This document shows, piece by piece, positions 13,301-23,250 of a DNA stretch of 48,123 nucleotides. Within the stretch, counting starts at the first letter, position 1; every line of letters begins with the position of its first letter. The DNA is from Phoronis australis (lineage: Eukaryota; Phoronida; Phoronidae), in contig NMRA01000042.1 in NCBI GenBank assembly GCA_002633005.1, positions 372,838-420,960 of the forward strand, written 5' to 3'. The notes beneath the pieces are model-generated. The model searched no databases and was not told the origin of the DNA. It saw nothing but the letters and a program-made list of their open reading frames with translations. The translations under genes and the position numbers were made by a program.

Positions 13301-16300
13301 TTTAAAACTTAATAAAAACAAAAACACTTTTAGGGTAACTGGAGATTTACGTCATACCTTAGGACTGGTTGCAAGTCTCTGCATAGACACTGGGTTATAA
13401 GATTGTTTTGAAAATATATCAATCACGTGAAAAAGACCCCAGAAAATGGGTTGATCAATTTTTAAAGAAAAATAAATAAATTTCCCATCTTCCCATATTG
13501 TGTCCTAAACTGCTGTGCATTTTGCAACACAACAAATGTTACAATTCCCAAACATTCCCAGTTCAGATAGAGAAACATACTTCTCAGGAAGCAAATAGCT
13601 GTTGTCACAGCAACATTAAAATTGTGTTCTCATACAATGTCACAAAGGAATTTTTGGCAATAAAACATATAACTACAGACAGCATCTGCACTAACAGCCA
13701 AATTGTTTTTTGGCCAACAGCAATTAATACCAATGGTCATTAGTATCAAAGCGCAAATATTTTGAAATATGTGTATTGAAGAATAATTTCAGACTAATTT
13801 AGCATACATATATTCAAAACGTAGCGTTTCTGACATAGAACATCAGGTAAACTAGGGTTAAAACATAAAAATTCGAGTTAAGGCCTTGGTCACGTGAAGA
13901 GCCTAGAAATCTGGGTAGGGTGCACTGATCTCCATGACCTGATTTAACAGGTCGCTGTGACCTGTTTGATTTTACCTCTGACCTCTTTAAATAGCACGCT
14001 ACCCAATTGATTTTCATTTTCAACAAAAAAGTATCATTTTGTGTGTTCGCTACGTTATGTATTGCTGTAAGTACACTGTCTAAATTTTTCAAAGTGGTTG
14101 TCAACATGGCCTGTTTAATTTTAAGTTTGGAGAACACAAGGGTATACCCTTAAATTTGTAATTTCAAGAAATTGAGGGTGAACCCTTATGTCCAGTTTTG
14201 GCCAACACTGGAATACCATATCTCATAAAAAGCTAATTGAATTCATATCAAACTTTCAGATACTATGATTTATGTACTGTTCTTTAAATTTTGTTAGGAA
14301 TTGCGTTTAAAATGTTTTACTACTGCATAAAGGCCACCAAAATATAGGACTTTTATATTAGTCATGAAAATAATCAAAAGTTGCATATAACAAAAATGAA
14401 ACCGTAATTAAAAAAAAAACGTATCAGCGTTTTGAGATTTCATCTTCAACATTTACATTTTAAATCAAAATCTGGCCATTTGTTGTGCTAGCAATTTACC
14501 TTTATCTTTTGCTAAATTTTACTAACAAAACATGCATACCTCATCATCGCAACTTAAATTTTTTAGACAAAATCAAAATATCTGTCAGATGCAAAATTAA
14601 GTTTTCAAAAGTCCAAACCTTAACAGCTGCAATTAAACTATCTACTGTATCCAAAAAGAATTTCCTTACGTTTCCAGAGTAGATGTCAATCTCTACTGAA
14701 TGAATATAGGTTAAGAATTACCATAGGCCACTTGACACACTACACAATGCACTTCATGGTACATGGACAGTGGCAGTCACTAACAACACTTTCAGAGATT
14801 TACATAGGACCATATCGACAAGTATGCATATTTAGCCAAATATCTACAAAACTATAGATTTTAACAATATATTTTCTGAAAGCAGACAGCCTGTTGACTT
14901 TGATTTTTGACTTTTTATCAATTTTCCATTAATTGGGTCACATGACCGTGTCTTTTAGTACATGTACATTGATGGCAAAAATATTATCAATAACATAACC
15001 AAATTTTATTTGATGTAAATATTCAAGCCGAGAAATCAAATAAGCTGTTACAGTTTTCTAAAACATCATTTCATTTTATAAGTTTCATAGTTTTTTTCGT
15101 GAAAATCATAAAAGCCCCATTTTTAAGAACCCTTCATGCAAAGGTGCAGCGTTCTAAAAAGAATTCCTAACAGCGTTTTGGAAAACAGTGTAAAAAGCAC
15201 ATAAGCTGAAAGTTCCACAGGAATCCAATCAGACATTTTTGAGACATATGTTCCAAAGTGTGAAAATTTTATGTAAATACAGAACACTGCGTGGATTACC
15301 CTATCTCACCTGTCAACGTTTATTTGAGCTGGCTGCAAGCTACTTTATCACCTGATAAATAATAACAAGGTGTTGATTTGTCGATATCTGAGACTTGTAC
15401 AGCTAGGTGTTAAGGTGTAGCTTTCTGATAAATAGTTATCATAATAATAGAAAATGATTAATTTTACTCAATTTCGCAAGTATTGGACTATGTTGATTAA
15501 TGTTAACAGCATTAGCACAACTCACCATAAGGCTAAAAGTCTAATAGCCAGTCTTGTGATATTATTCCAAACAGTGCAACACATGTACATAAACAGCTGA
15601 GATGACAATTTCAAAATTATTTACAAAAGTGAATTTTAGGTTCTTCAATCTGAAAAACTGCATGCCATAAGTCAACTAGAGTCTGGTCTCGAGCAATAAT
15701 GAACTATCACTTCTACTTCAAATTTGACTAAGGAACAATTCGAGACGAATTTGAAAACGGTACATGGTCAAAAATCAGGATTTGGTTTTTGCAACCGAAG
15801 TTGTATTTAAAGTAGCCAATACCTTGCAGAAGTTTTTTTGACAGTAAGTTTTTCAATCATTCGAGTGGCAAGCACATGAAGAAATGGACTTATCTTGTTT
15901 GCATCTTCAACTACTTTGGTGACATTCAGGGCAGATCAGTACTGTGCTTTTGCCGGGTACTTTTTCAACGTATATTTTCTCTTGATTTCAAATTGCGTAC
16001 TTAGGTACTCGAGTACATGTGTCCATTAGAGGGAGCCGCTTTAACTTTTGTATCATCAACTAGGCTTACAGCAATGGGAAATCTTTCAAACTTCTAGTCT
16101 GCATACTTCAGTTTCAAATAGCATGGATGATCAGGGCGACTCTGTGGGTCAGCGGGTAAGCAGCAGCGCTTCAGCGCCATTAATTCGCAATTCTTAAGAA
16201 GACACACAACTTCCCACAACCGGTCACGGACACACCGAATGTACAGCTGAACATGTGGTTGTTGACTGGCACGGCGACCAAAGAAAAAAATGACGAACGT

Positions 16301-17232
16301 CAGCTCCATATTCTATTTTTTCATTTACGAGCATGTCGAGCCTTGATGCTTAACAAAACGCAACTGGTCTGCATTGAAAAAGTGCTGGATTTTGCGATGC
16401 CATTTTGACAATCACTTTTAAACATCACCATTTGGCTAAACAAAGCGATGTGGACTTTTCGAGCACTGATTTGTCTTTTTTCATTTTGACTAATATGGAA
16501 TAAATACCACCACCAAAACACATTAAATTATATAATTCATGATGCATTCTAAGAATATACTCCATTCATAACATTCTGCAACTTAAGGTTATTTGAGTTG
16601 CAATAATTTTAACACACCCTTTTTCCCATTCAAAACTCGAACAAGGAATCACACAAGGATAAACTGGAGTGTAACCTGTACAACATAACCCTATTTCTGG
16701 AATCGAATATGAGGAACAATAATAAGTCGTAGTAGACAAGAAATTTTTCAATTTCTAGGCCAACAGAAGCCTTGTCCAGCTCAATAAATAAGAACGGCCA
16801 TATTTGATTTCAAAATGGCTGAACGGGGAGAACGAGCTAGCCGTCTCCATTGCTCACAGAAAATGCAGTAACGAAAGAGTCTAAATGCACATATAAAAAA
16901 CTTATACACCTTAATAATACCTTATCTGCTTTTAGAAACAGTAAAATGGAGATTAATAAAAGACAACACACGTATATACTAACCTGCAATTCAGCCCGTT
17001 CAACTTCCCAATGCGATCTTTCCATTTCAAACCTTGCCCATTCCGTTTGTAAAAAGTGCAAAATTCCAGGCATGGAATAATGTGATCGCTGCCCATGTTC
17101 TTCTTGAAACTGTTTATTCTGCATACCGTATCCACCCGAATTCGGCCCCATTTGGCCACTATTATTCGATAAAGAAGAATCGTCAATCATCGTCCCATTT
17201 TTCTTGACATGGCCGCCATTATAGTTTGACAA
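1202..17232 (-). CDS. STRN: Striatin, N-terminal half (8 coding exons; WD40 part not present)
   Basis: Striatins scaffold the STRIPAK phosphatase-kinase complex and act as B''' regulatory subunits of PP2A in the cytoplasm. Joining exons 17232-16984, 8557-8454, 8209-8130, 4439-4364, 3919-3755, 3626-3449, 3257-3113 and 1347-1202 keeps one frame (1143 nt, 380 aa plus stop). Seen: the invariant YSMPGILHFLQTEWARFE block at residues 52-69, including an F-x4-W-x2-F caveolin-binding-type pattern (F60, W65, F68); a coiled-coil stretch to about residue 130 with KMLEFALKQERAKYHKLKFG; WRQGRQLLRQYLQEIGYTDA around 161-180, near the mammalian calmodulin-binding region; two acidic segments ending in FDFL motifs; and LISKLKEQYKKERKGKK near the end. 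These are family hallmarks recalled from vertebrate striatins. The ~300-residue WD40 propeller is missing. The frame ends in TAG at 1204-1202, or the gene continues left of the window through a weak donor. Striatin identity is near certain; which paralogue it matches (STRN, STRN3, STRN4) is not resolved. Confidence 0.95.
1348..3112 (-). other. Striatin intron 7
   Basis: No coding sequence seen. It contains a short (CA)n run near 2438-2453. The rest is unremarkable AT-rich sequence. Confidence 0.6.
3113..3257 (-). CDS. STRN: Striatin exon 7 (residues 285-333)
   Basis: Encodes MEEVLADADTEEALAEFDFL then VSESGEGAGEARSHGDGTEW. The EALAEFDFLV core is a striatin hallmark. Acceptor TTTCAG, donor GGG|GTGAGT; 145 nt. 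Confidence 0.94.
3449..3626 (-). CDS. STRN: Striatin exon 6 (residues 225-284), acidic
   Basis: Encodes SEASVLATFDFLGAETVV followed by an Asp/Glu run (GAT repeats) and ERRRK. Vertebrate striatins have an equivalent FxFL motif followed by an acidic tract. Acceptor TTACAG, donor AAG|GTAGAA; 178 nt, phase 0 end. Confidence 0.92.
3755..3919 (-). CDS. STRN: Striatin exon 5 (residues 170-225)
   Basis: Encodes YLQEIGYTDAMLDVRSTRVR and SLLGLQPNDNENEAEPLP, matching the conserved block after the coiled coil. Acceptor TTGACAG, donor AGGAG|GTGAGC; 165 nt. Confidence 0.95.
4364..4439 (-). CDS. STRN: Striatin exon 4 (residues 145-170)
   Basis: Encodes EDDAEREAMTANSNTRWRQG then RQLLRQ. The acceptor is preceded by a T-rich tract. 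The donor is GGCA|GTACGT rather than the GTACCA five bases on: only this choice keeps phase with exon 5 and yields the family sequence RQYLQEIGYTD. Confidence 0.93.
5240..5321. repeat. 41-bp tandem duplication
   Basis: Two adjacent copies (5240-5280, 5281-5321) of a 41-bp unit beginning CAGGGAACATTGGACTC, differing at one base (AAACC versus AAGCC). It lies in striatin intron 3. Confidence 0.9.
6912..6925 (+). promoter_or_regulatory. CTCF-consensus-like motif in the repeat array (copy 1)
   Basis: CCACTAGGGGGCAC matches the known vertebrate/insect CTCF core pattern CCASYAGRKGGCRS at every position. This is a sequence match only; no occupancy is implied. Confidence 0.4.
7287..7300 (+). promoter_or_regulatory. 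CTCF-consensus-like motif in the repeat array (copy 2)
   Basis: Identical CCACTAGGGGGCAC in the next repeat unit, 375 bp from copy 1 and in the same orientation. A third unit at 6488-6501 has one core change (GGAC for GGGC). Confidence 0.4.
8130..8209 (-). CDS. STRN: Striatin exon 3 (residues 118-145)
   Basis: Encodes (R)AKYHKLKFGTDLNQDQKP and a charged stretch. Acceptor TTTTATAG ends at 8210; donor AAG|GTATGC; 80 nt. Completes the Arg split with exon 2. Confidence 0.93.
8454..8557 (-). CDS. STRN: Striatin exon 2 (residues 84-118)
   Basis: Encodes ARIAFLQGERKGQENLKQDL followed by VRRIKMLEFALKQE, the coiled-coil core that mediates dimerisation and PP2A binding in known striatins. Acceptor AG at 8559-8558; donor GAG AG|GTAGGT; 104 nt, ends in phase 2. 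Confidence 0.95.
8790..9010 (-). repeat. tRNA-derived SINE-like element
   Basis: Read on the minus strand, 9007-8947 resembles a tRNA: a box-A-like CTCAGTGGTTTGAGC, then an anticodon-arm-like CTGGACTCCAG, then AGTTCAAATCC, which matches the Pol III box B consensus GGTTCRANNCC at 10 of 11 positions. A unique-looking body follows towards 8790. The stems pair too poorly for a functional tRNA. Body length and boundaries are uncertain. Confidence 0.5.
9021..9070. repeat. 25-bp tandem duplication
   Basis: Two adjacent copies of a 25-bp unit (ACAGTAATAGCCAGCC...), differing at one base; it sits immediately upstream of the SINE-like head. Confidence 0.9.
11044..12026. mobile_element. Candidate non-autonomous DNA transposon with imperfect 26-bp terminal inverted repeats
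   Basis: The left end TACAGTATTTGCCCTAATAT faces a right end whose reverse complement starts TACCGTATTCACCCTAATAA. About 21 of 26 terminal bases pair, and both ends continue inward into GGGGGCA-type sequence. No transposase frame lies between. No clear target-site duplication was found, so the ends may be truncated or the pairing partly fortuitous. Confidence 0.5.
13936..13966. promoter_or_regulatory. Clustered GACCTG/CAGGTC inverted repeats
   Basis: GACCTG (13936-13941), CAGGTC (13948-13953) and GACCTG (13959-13964) alternate in orientation. The last two extend to a perfect 8-bp inverted repeat AACAGGTC-GCTGT-GACCTGTT. These resemble nuclear-receptor half-sites (AGGTCA-type) but could be a simple hairpin. 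Function is not established. Confidence 0.3.
14800..15250. repeat. Diverged dispersed repeat, copy 1
   Basis: Shares ordered blocks with 25500-25935: ATTAATTGGGTC, a CATGTCTTTT-type block, TAATATTCAAG-like sequence, AACAGCGTTTTGGA and CTGAAAGTT. Identity is patchy, so this is an old repeat. It lies in striatin intron 1. Confidence 0.6.
16984..17232 (-). CDS. STRN: Striatin exon 1 (residues 1-83)
   Basis: ATG at 17232-17230. The exon encodes a Gly/Asn-rich head, then the conserved PGILHFLQTEWARFEMERS segment and the start of the coiled coil (HWEVERAELQ). The donor CAG|GTTAGT follows 16984, phase 0. Intron 1 is 8.4 kb, the longest in the gene. Confidence 0.95.
17207..17220 (-). promoter_or_regulatory. 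ATGGCGGCCAT motif inside striatin exon 1
   Basis: Codons 4-9 of striatin contain AATGGCGGCCATG, which has the ATGGCGGC core known for YY1 sites near start codons of housekeeping genes. Because it also encodes Asn-Gly-Gly-His, it may be coincidental. Confidence 0.25.
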
Positions 17233-19009
17233 TTTGTCACAAGGAGTCGTTTATCAATATGACGTCATGCTGACTTCTGAATTCACAAGGTGGCGATACT
17301 TTCCAGTTCAACACTGAGAAAAGCTGCTGTTGATCTCACTTAGACAGACGGAATACTTTTAGCTTCAGCGTTTATTGTTCACATTGAATATTCAATGGAA
17401 ACCAGCTTAAATGATGTAGCCTAACATTTATTTCCATATGTTTCGAGGTGGCACCCAACAGTTAGGGGTGAGCCACATGACATTTTCTAGTCCCTAGATA
17501 TTAAATACAGGGCCGGTGTGTCAAGTTTGGCGGGAGGCCGTTGAGTGAGGAATTTCATTGCCAGGAAATGATTTACTTGTGTTTTTGAATGAAAAAAGAC
17601 AAGTTTTTTAGCCGTGACCCACTTTCCTTGAAAAATGGTGGCTGTCGCCTGCTGACTGAGAAAACGGGTGCAATGAGTCAGGTGGCTGTAAGACAGATCC
17701 AAATTGCGAAAGGGTAGCTGGTAAGGGGCGTACTATGACCACGTATTCAGAATCTAGAGAGAACGAAAATTCTGAATCTGTTGTCAGATTTTCTCTAGCA
17801 CTTGGGGAAGTAGTAAATTTAGGAAGAAAACTGTCAAATTGGGTGTTTTTTGGTTCTATTTTTGTGTGCCGGTATTTTTTCCCGATGTGAATTAGCCCGG
17901 CGATTAAAAACCTGTAGCAGAATTAAGTTTCCGTTATCATGAGTAGTACTTTTGAGTTTGGAACGCCAAAGAACCTTTTGTTTTTTTTCAGACTCTCGAT
18001 AAGGACGTGAGATAAGGACTCGTCTCGACACGGGTGTGTGTCAGCAGCCAAAACCCGGTTTTAACTGTAGTGTGGCCCCCTAACCATGCGGTAGCGCCGA
18101 GGAAACCCAGGCCTACGGTAACACCACACTTGGCCCCCAGGTCACACAACAACCCCATAAACACTCATTCCCCATTTTAGGTAGTGAAAACAAACAATAT
18201 CAATAGCTGTTATTGTAGACTAACAACTAAAAATAATAAACTTAAATATGCAAATAATATTTTCTTATTCTGACTTGTCTTTCATAGAAATTCGATTCAC
18301 TGTTCACGTTTCTGTATTATATTCTATATAGTTTCACTGTTGTGCACAAGGTAAGTAGAGCTTTGTGGGCTTTCGAAGCAGCAAAAAATTAAATGACTGA
18401 GTCAAAATCCAATTTCCTTCAGGGCTCCTTCACCTTTGAGACCTCCACAAAACACTAATCGGTCACTTTGGTTCTCTTCGGTGCACGCGCGCCCCATTTA
18501 CCGCAAAACTGCGATTATTTTTAGAAGACATGGCCCCATTGCACCAGCCTCTCAATCTATTTTGAATCTTTTCGGTGTGGGTGCACAATTAACCACCAAA
18601 CTGGGGTTCTTTTTATGTTAAAACTTAATGCGCGCGACTACCTATTTATGGAATCTCGGAGAATGTTAGGGTCGGTGGCCATGACCCCTTTGGTGCCCCT
18701 CTTAATCCGTTACTGTGAGGGCTGAAGCAAAACACACTATATAGCTTCTTTACAGTTCCAAAAATTTAATAGCGTGGGGGCAACATGAGTTCCACGCAGA
18801 TTTAGACTACNGAATAGACGTATTATATTTTACTCTCATCTGTGTTGTTTTACTGGTTCTACGAACACAACAGAGGGCTAAAGCAAAACACACTATATAG
18901 CTTCTTTACAGTTCCAAAAATTTAATAGCGTGGGGGCAACATGAGTTCCACGCAGATTTAGACTACAAACAAGCACAGGTTGGGAATATAGCTATATGTG
19001 TCTCTACGC
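17233..19009. other. Upstream flank of striatin, with assembly gap
   Basis: Presumed promoter and 5' UTR region of striatin on the minus strand. No TATA box or other diagnostic element is convincing. The right part carries the 94-bp duplication and the single N at 18811. Confidence 0.5.
18717..18966. repeat. 94-bp direct duplication around a single-N gap
   Basis: 18717-18810 and 18873-18966 are the same 94-bp sequence (start GAGGGCT, end TTTAGACTAC) except one base. Copy 1 stops exactly at the N at 18811. This pattern suggests an unresolved assembly join rather than a natural duplication. Confidence 0.9.
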
Positions 19010-19315
19010 ATGTTACTGCGGCGTTGTCGTCGTCACCTGGACCCCGACCTTCAAAGGTCAGAACACCATTTTCCTGAGGAAAAGGTTTCCTCACAACTGA
19101 TTACAGAAAAAATTGATGTCATAGATGGAGAGCAAAAAGTGGTTCCAAAACAAGTAAACGGAAGCAACAGGCTTGGAGGTACAGTGGGTCCCAGACTGGC
19201 TAAACAGTTCCCGCAATCAGAAAAACACAACCATAATCAGTTAAAGGACTTTTGGAAACTGAGTGGAACGAGGGAAGTGGTGTGGTCGTCCGAGGAGATG
19301 AAATCACAGAAGTAG
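19010..19315 (+). CDS. Small ORF, hypothetical 101-aa protein (uncertain)
   Basis: ATG at 19010 opens 101 codons ending TAG at 19313-19315. An in-frame TAG lies at 18989-18991, so the frame is self-contained. The N-terminus is Arg-rich (MLLRRCRRHL), as in many mitochondrial presequences. The rest is mixed and not low-complexity, ending in KDFWKLSGTREVVWSSEEMK. An AATAAA lies at 19496-19501, about 180 bp downstream, at a plausible distance for a 3' UTR. I do not recognise the protein; it could also be the last exon of a longer gene, or chance. It sits next to the doubtful assembly join. Confidence 0.35.
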   Translation: MLLRRCRRHLDPDLQRSEHHFPEEKVSSQLITEKIDVIDGEQKVVPKQVNGSNRLGGTVGPRLAKQFPQSEKHNHNQLKDFWKLSGTREVVWSSEEMKSQK

Positions 19316-19495
19316 TATAAAGGTATTTTTAAGAGCGACGACAAAAAGTAGGCCTAATAGAAAACGCAGGTTCAATACACCATTTTTTGTAAAGAAGAAA
19401 TTGAATTGTTCCAAGTTTAAGCAAGGGTGTGGCGTGCTTAAACTTGGAATTGGATAAAAAAATCCGAATGCACTCACTAGAAGTCTTCCGAAATT

Positions 19496-19501
19496 AATAA
19501 A
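19496..19501 (+). terminator. AATAAA poly(A) signal after the small ORF
   Basis: Canonical hexamer 180 bp beyond the ORF stop. In AT-rich DNA such hexamers are common. Confidence 0.3.
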
Positions 19502-21884
19502 AAATGTATTTAAAATGTATTGCAACCAATGTCTGATTGTTTAGTTAGGATTCCAAGTTCATGGTTCAAGTACAGCAGATTAGTTTTTCTTCCTCCGTAA
19601 TGTGGCGCTGTATTTCTCTCTTGCAGGAAGCTCGTGAAAATCTCCGACCCGCTCTCTGGAAGTACAGTGCTTCAACGTTTTCTTATAAAACCTTAGGCGT
19701 TTTATCAATTTATTCAAAGTTTGCTTTTAAAGGTACTTCACATGTGTTTTACAGTAACTTGTTCTCAAATCAGCAACCCGTGCATCCGACTATTACCTCA
19801 GTCAACATAACGATTAACGTCAGAGTATCATACATAGTCATAGGTTATACTGGTTATAGTCTATTGGACTATGCCTGTCTGTGGTGAAGCACACCTTCGT
19901 GGCCAACGCCGAGAACGCGTCATATCAAGTCGTCTACATGCAATATTTTAAGCATTATGCTTAGGATCGTGCTAAACTATTAAAGTTATGTTTGACTGTA
20001 TGTACTTTTCGAATGTAGATGGATGCCTTTGGAGGCAGTTAGAGTCTTTAAAATATTAAATCCTTCCAACTCAAACAAATACTGCCGCAATCAACTTAGT
20101 CCGTCGTCGAAGTCGAACATTGATTGAATGCCATTACTGCAAGGAGTTTACTACAATTGTACTGCACTCGTTTATTACAGTCAATGTGCTCAAGGTCAAA
20201 CGGAAACGCCAGTACAGAGCGTTGAGGGGGAGAGGGGGTCACCTGTCTGCCATCCATGGTGATAGGATGGAGGGAGCACAGGCGACATAATGTTATATTA
20301 TTGTTGTGATGGACCGTGCAGAGTTGGCAGGCAAAACCCCAAGTCTTTGTGCTAAATTATTCTTTATAGTACTTTAATCTGACAGCATTAAGATCAGAGT
20401 TGCCTGAACAATTAAGATGTTTAATTTCACTTTCTGCTCTTTTTGAGGACGGAAACAGAGCCAGTGGTAATAAGTGTGTACAATTTATACTCCCTGAAGA
20501 CCGTAAGTTTGCTTCACAGTCAAAATAGCGTTAAATGGAGGTGGAGGGATAGGTGCCTATTCCATTGCATTCCCACAGTCTTTTGTCCGATTTCAGAGCT
20601 TGCATGCTTGGCAATTATTTACCGTGATTCAAATTGTTATTTCTTCATCCGTACTGTTTTATTGTGAGGAAGTTACTTACATACTAACTGGATGTGCCCC
20701 ACAAATGACTAAAAGAACGTGTGCAAATCTCTTGACGAAATGCAGGTGCGGTGAAACAGTCGCAGTTTTTAATGCTCCAAGGGTACTCACTATATAGGAT
20801 GTATGACTCAGGGTGGTTTTCACAATTTTCCTATGAAAGTTTGACTGTGTGCTTTTGAACTTAAAATTCTGACCTTTTCGGATTTCATTCTTTATAAAAT
20901 GATCCTTTGGAAGTTCAAAACTCAAAAATTCTTTTTACAACTACAAGAAGGATTAAATTTCTCCATCTTTTTGAAACATAGTGTTAGATTTATGTGATTA
21001 ACCCCTACAAGAGGGTGGTGTTTCTGGGAAGCAACACTACAAAAGGGTGACTTTTCGTGGAAGCTTCCTGCAATTGGGTCCATTCTCTAAATAGATGGGT
21101 ATCCAAATTTTCCAGTTGCTCATCTGTCAAAATTTTAGTACTCCAGGCCTTCTATGCAGGTATGCTAACAAACCAAGATTCCTGTTGTTATTGGGTTACA
21201 AAGCTGGTAATTATGAAGATCGTGGTTGAAATGATCTATGCAGTCTGCTGATGTTTGACCGGAGGGAGGGGGTGCAGCTGTTCATTTCCAACTCTTGACC
21301 AACTGGTAATCCTGCACTGTAGCCATATAAATTATCCGGAAGTGATGAGAACTATTTACTTTCATGAACATAGTAGTTCTCAATGACTTCAGTCTGGATA
21401 ACGGCTGAAATGCAAGATTACTGACCTATGTGCAAACCTTGGCCAACCGAGACAAAGACTACCAGAGAACATTATGAAGTTGTGAAAGCAGAAACTTGTC
21501 TGATTTTTCCATTTCTGTTGAATTTCTTGGTCACATTTCCTTAAATTACATTCAAGGCTGTTGACACTGCTAATGAGTAGTGCTGCTACAGTTCTTGCAC
21601 AACTTTATGTTGGGATTGAACCAAAATGGGAAAGTAACCCTGGCAACTAACTTCAGCTTTCATGATTGAGTTTGTATATAGACGTTGTTGTAACCAGAAT
21701 GGTAGTTTGAGCTGAAGACTACTTGCTGCAGTCACATGTATCTACCAAGATAATCTGTTATACTCTAGTGTAGTCTATGCGGCAACTGATTTATCTTCTC
21801 ATATAGATGTTGATGACCTTCAGCCAAGTTTGTGTGTTAGAATTGAGGCATTTAATGATAAATACAGCAAACTAAATATCAAAC

Positions 21885-21897
21885 TTATCTGTTGTAG
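21885..21897 (+). promoter_or_regulatory. Probable 3' splice site before the zinc-finger coding exon
   Basis: A pyrimidine-containing tract ending TGTTGTAG, followed 14 bp later by the start ATG, suggests a 5' UTR intron ending here. Confidence 0.45.
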
Positions 21898-21911
21898 ATT
21901 ATTAACCAACA

Positions 21912-22598
21912 ATGACTTTCACGTTCACAACACTATCTGAGGAAGCCAAGGTCTTTGAAAATCTTCCACCGCCTGAAGTGGTCAACATGTTGACCATTGA
22001 ACATTCACAGACTGAACTTCACAAATGCAATGTTTGCGAAAAGGTATTCAGTAAGAGCTGTTACCTCCGATCTCATGAGAGAATGCACCGCGACTGGGAA
22101 AATACTTTCAAATGTGTTCTTTGCGAAAAGAGATTTTTCTCTCGTGCCAATCTCGATGCTCATCTACAGTCACATGGTGAGCAGGAACTTCATTCATGTG
22201 ACATCTGTGGTAAGGTCTTACCTAGTGAAGCTAAACTGGCCAGTCACAAGAGGGTTCACTCGGCTGCACGCCCACACGCCTGTGTTGTGTGCAGCAAGAG
22301 ATTTCTTCGCAAGTTTGATTTGACTGTCCACATTAGAACCCATACTGGTGATCGACCTTTCAAGTGCAATGAATGTGGCAAGTCATTCACTCAAAGTGGC
22401 GCTTTGACGCTTCACGTCCGAACGCACACCGGTGTACGATTGTTTAAGTGCGACATTTGTGATAAAGGCTTCCTGAGGCACTTTGACTTGAGTGTTCACC
22501 ATCGCACGCACACTGGTGAGAAGCCATACAGCTGTCCTGTGTGTGGAAAGTGTTTCTCACAGAAGAGTGCCTTGAAAGTTCATGTTGGTAAACACTGA
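21912..22598 (+). CDS. Seven-finger C2H2 zinc-finger protein
   Basis: A 228-aa protein read from one exon, likely a sequence-specific nuclear DNA-binding factor. Seven C-x2-C-x12-H-x3-H fingers run from C39 to H228: C39/42-H55/59, C68/71-H84/88, C96/99-H112/116, C124/127-H140/144, C152/155-H168/172, C180/183-H196/200, C208/211-H224/228. From finger 3 on, the spacing is exactly 28 residues. Linkers after fingers 4 to 6 are TGDRPFK, TGVRLFK and TGEKPYS, the classic DNA-binding linker type; the first three linkers are divergent. The 38-residue N-terminus has no SCAN, KRAB, BTB or ZAD domain that I can see. The protein ends on the last zinc-binding His. An in-frame TAA at 21903-21905 fixes the start (A at -3). 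No orthologue can be named, because polydactyl zinc fingers diverge quickly. Confidence 0.92.
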   Translation: MTFTFTTLSEEAKVFENLPPPEVVNMLTIEHSQTELHKCNVCEKVFSKSCYLRSHERMHRDWENTFKCVLCEKRFFSRANLDAHLQSHGEQELHSCDICGKVLPSEAKLASHKRVHSAARPHACVVCSKRFLRKFDLTVHIRTHTGDRPFKCNECGKSFTQSGALTLHVRTHTGVRLFKCDICDKGFLRHFDLSVHHRTHTGEKPYSCPVCGKCFSQKSALKVHVGKH

Positions 22599-22603
22599 AT
22601 AAA
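22598..22603 (+). terminator. AATAAA overlapping the zinc-finger stop codon
   Basis: The stop TGA and the hexamer share one base (TGAATAAA). If used, the 3' UTR would be only ~20 nt; another AATAAA lies at 23154-23159. Confidence 0.4.
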
Positions 22604-23250
22604 AATACTGCAAAAAATAATTGTTTGAGAAAAGTAGAAGTGCTTGTGCATGACTCGTGTGCAGATAACGTGTTTGGATCGTCTGCTTCTGTCTTAAGTA
22701 GGACGTGATTGTGTGGAATTTTGGGTCCACAGAGAATGTGACAGTTACCAAGCACATAATGAACTTAATTTTCGGTTTATCTAAAACAAGGGCCTCTTGG
22801 ATGTTCCAAAAGATATCTGCACAATTCTTCGCTTAAACGTTGCCTCTAGGTGGGGATATTACATCCCCGTATCATTGTTTGTTTCGACCACATTATCTCC
22901 CATTTGGTGATCTGGGAATTTTGCAGGGTTGCACTTGGTGAGTTGGTGTTCTGCTAAGGGTTGACCACGGCATTAGTTGTTGGCTGAGTAATTTCTAAAA
23001 TGTTTAGTTCAATGTAGTTGAATGATGCTGTCATTTCTGTTGTGTGCCTATTGTCTTACGGGCTTCTGGGTTATCCGTGGACAAAAATTCAAACAAGGTG
23101 CAATTGCATGTCATGTTCTCACGCAGTAATCTTCCTTTCTGTTTATTCACAAAAATAAACATAGTTACACGTATATTATTCATTTTTATTGCTAAATAAA
23201 TTATATGAAATTTACCACTTTAGAGCACAATTTCAATCATTTAGCTAGTC

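Larger units (their letters stand above)
8558..16983 (-). other. Striatin intron 1 (8.4 kb)
   Basis: Long first intron without supported coding exons. It carries a tRNA-derived SINE-like segment (8790-9010), a 25-bp tandem duplication (9021-9070), a 12-C homopolymer (10937-10948), a candidate terminal-inverted-repeat element (11044-12026), a cluster of CAGGTC/GACCTG inverted motifs (13936-13966) and a diverged dispersed repeat (about 14800-15250). Such long first introns commonly hold enhancers, but I see no direct evidence of one. Confidence 0.7.
19316..21911. other. Intergenic, upstream of the zinc-finger gene
   Basis: No supported gene. A good splice acceptor (TTATCTGTTGTAG ending at 21897) lies 14 bp before the zinc-finger start codon, so an upstream non-coding exon of that gene probably lies in this stretch. 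I could not identify it. Confidence 0.5.
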
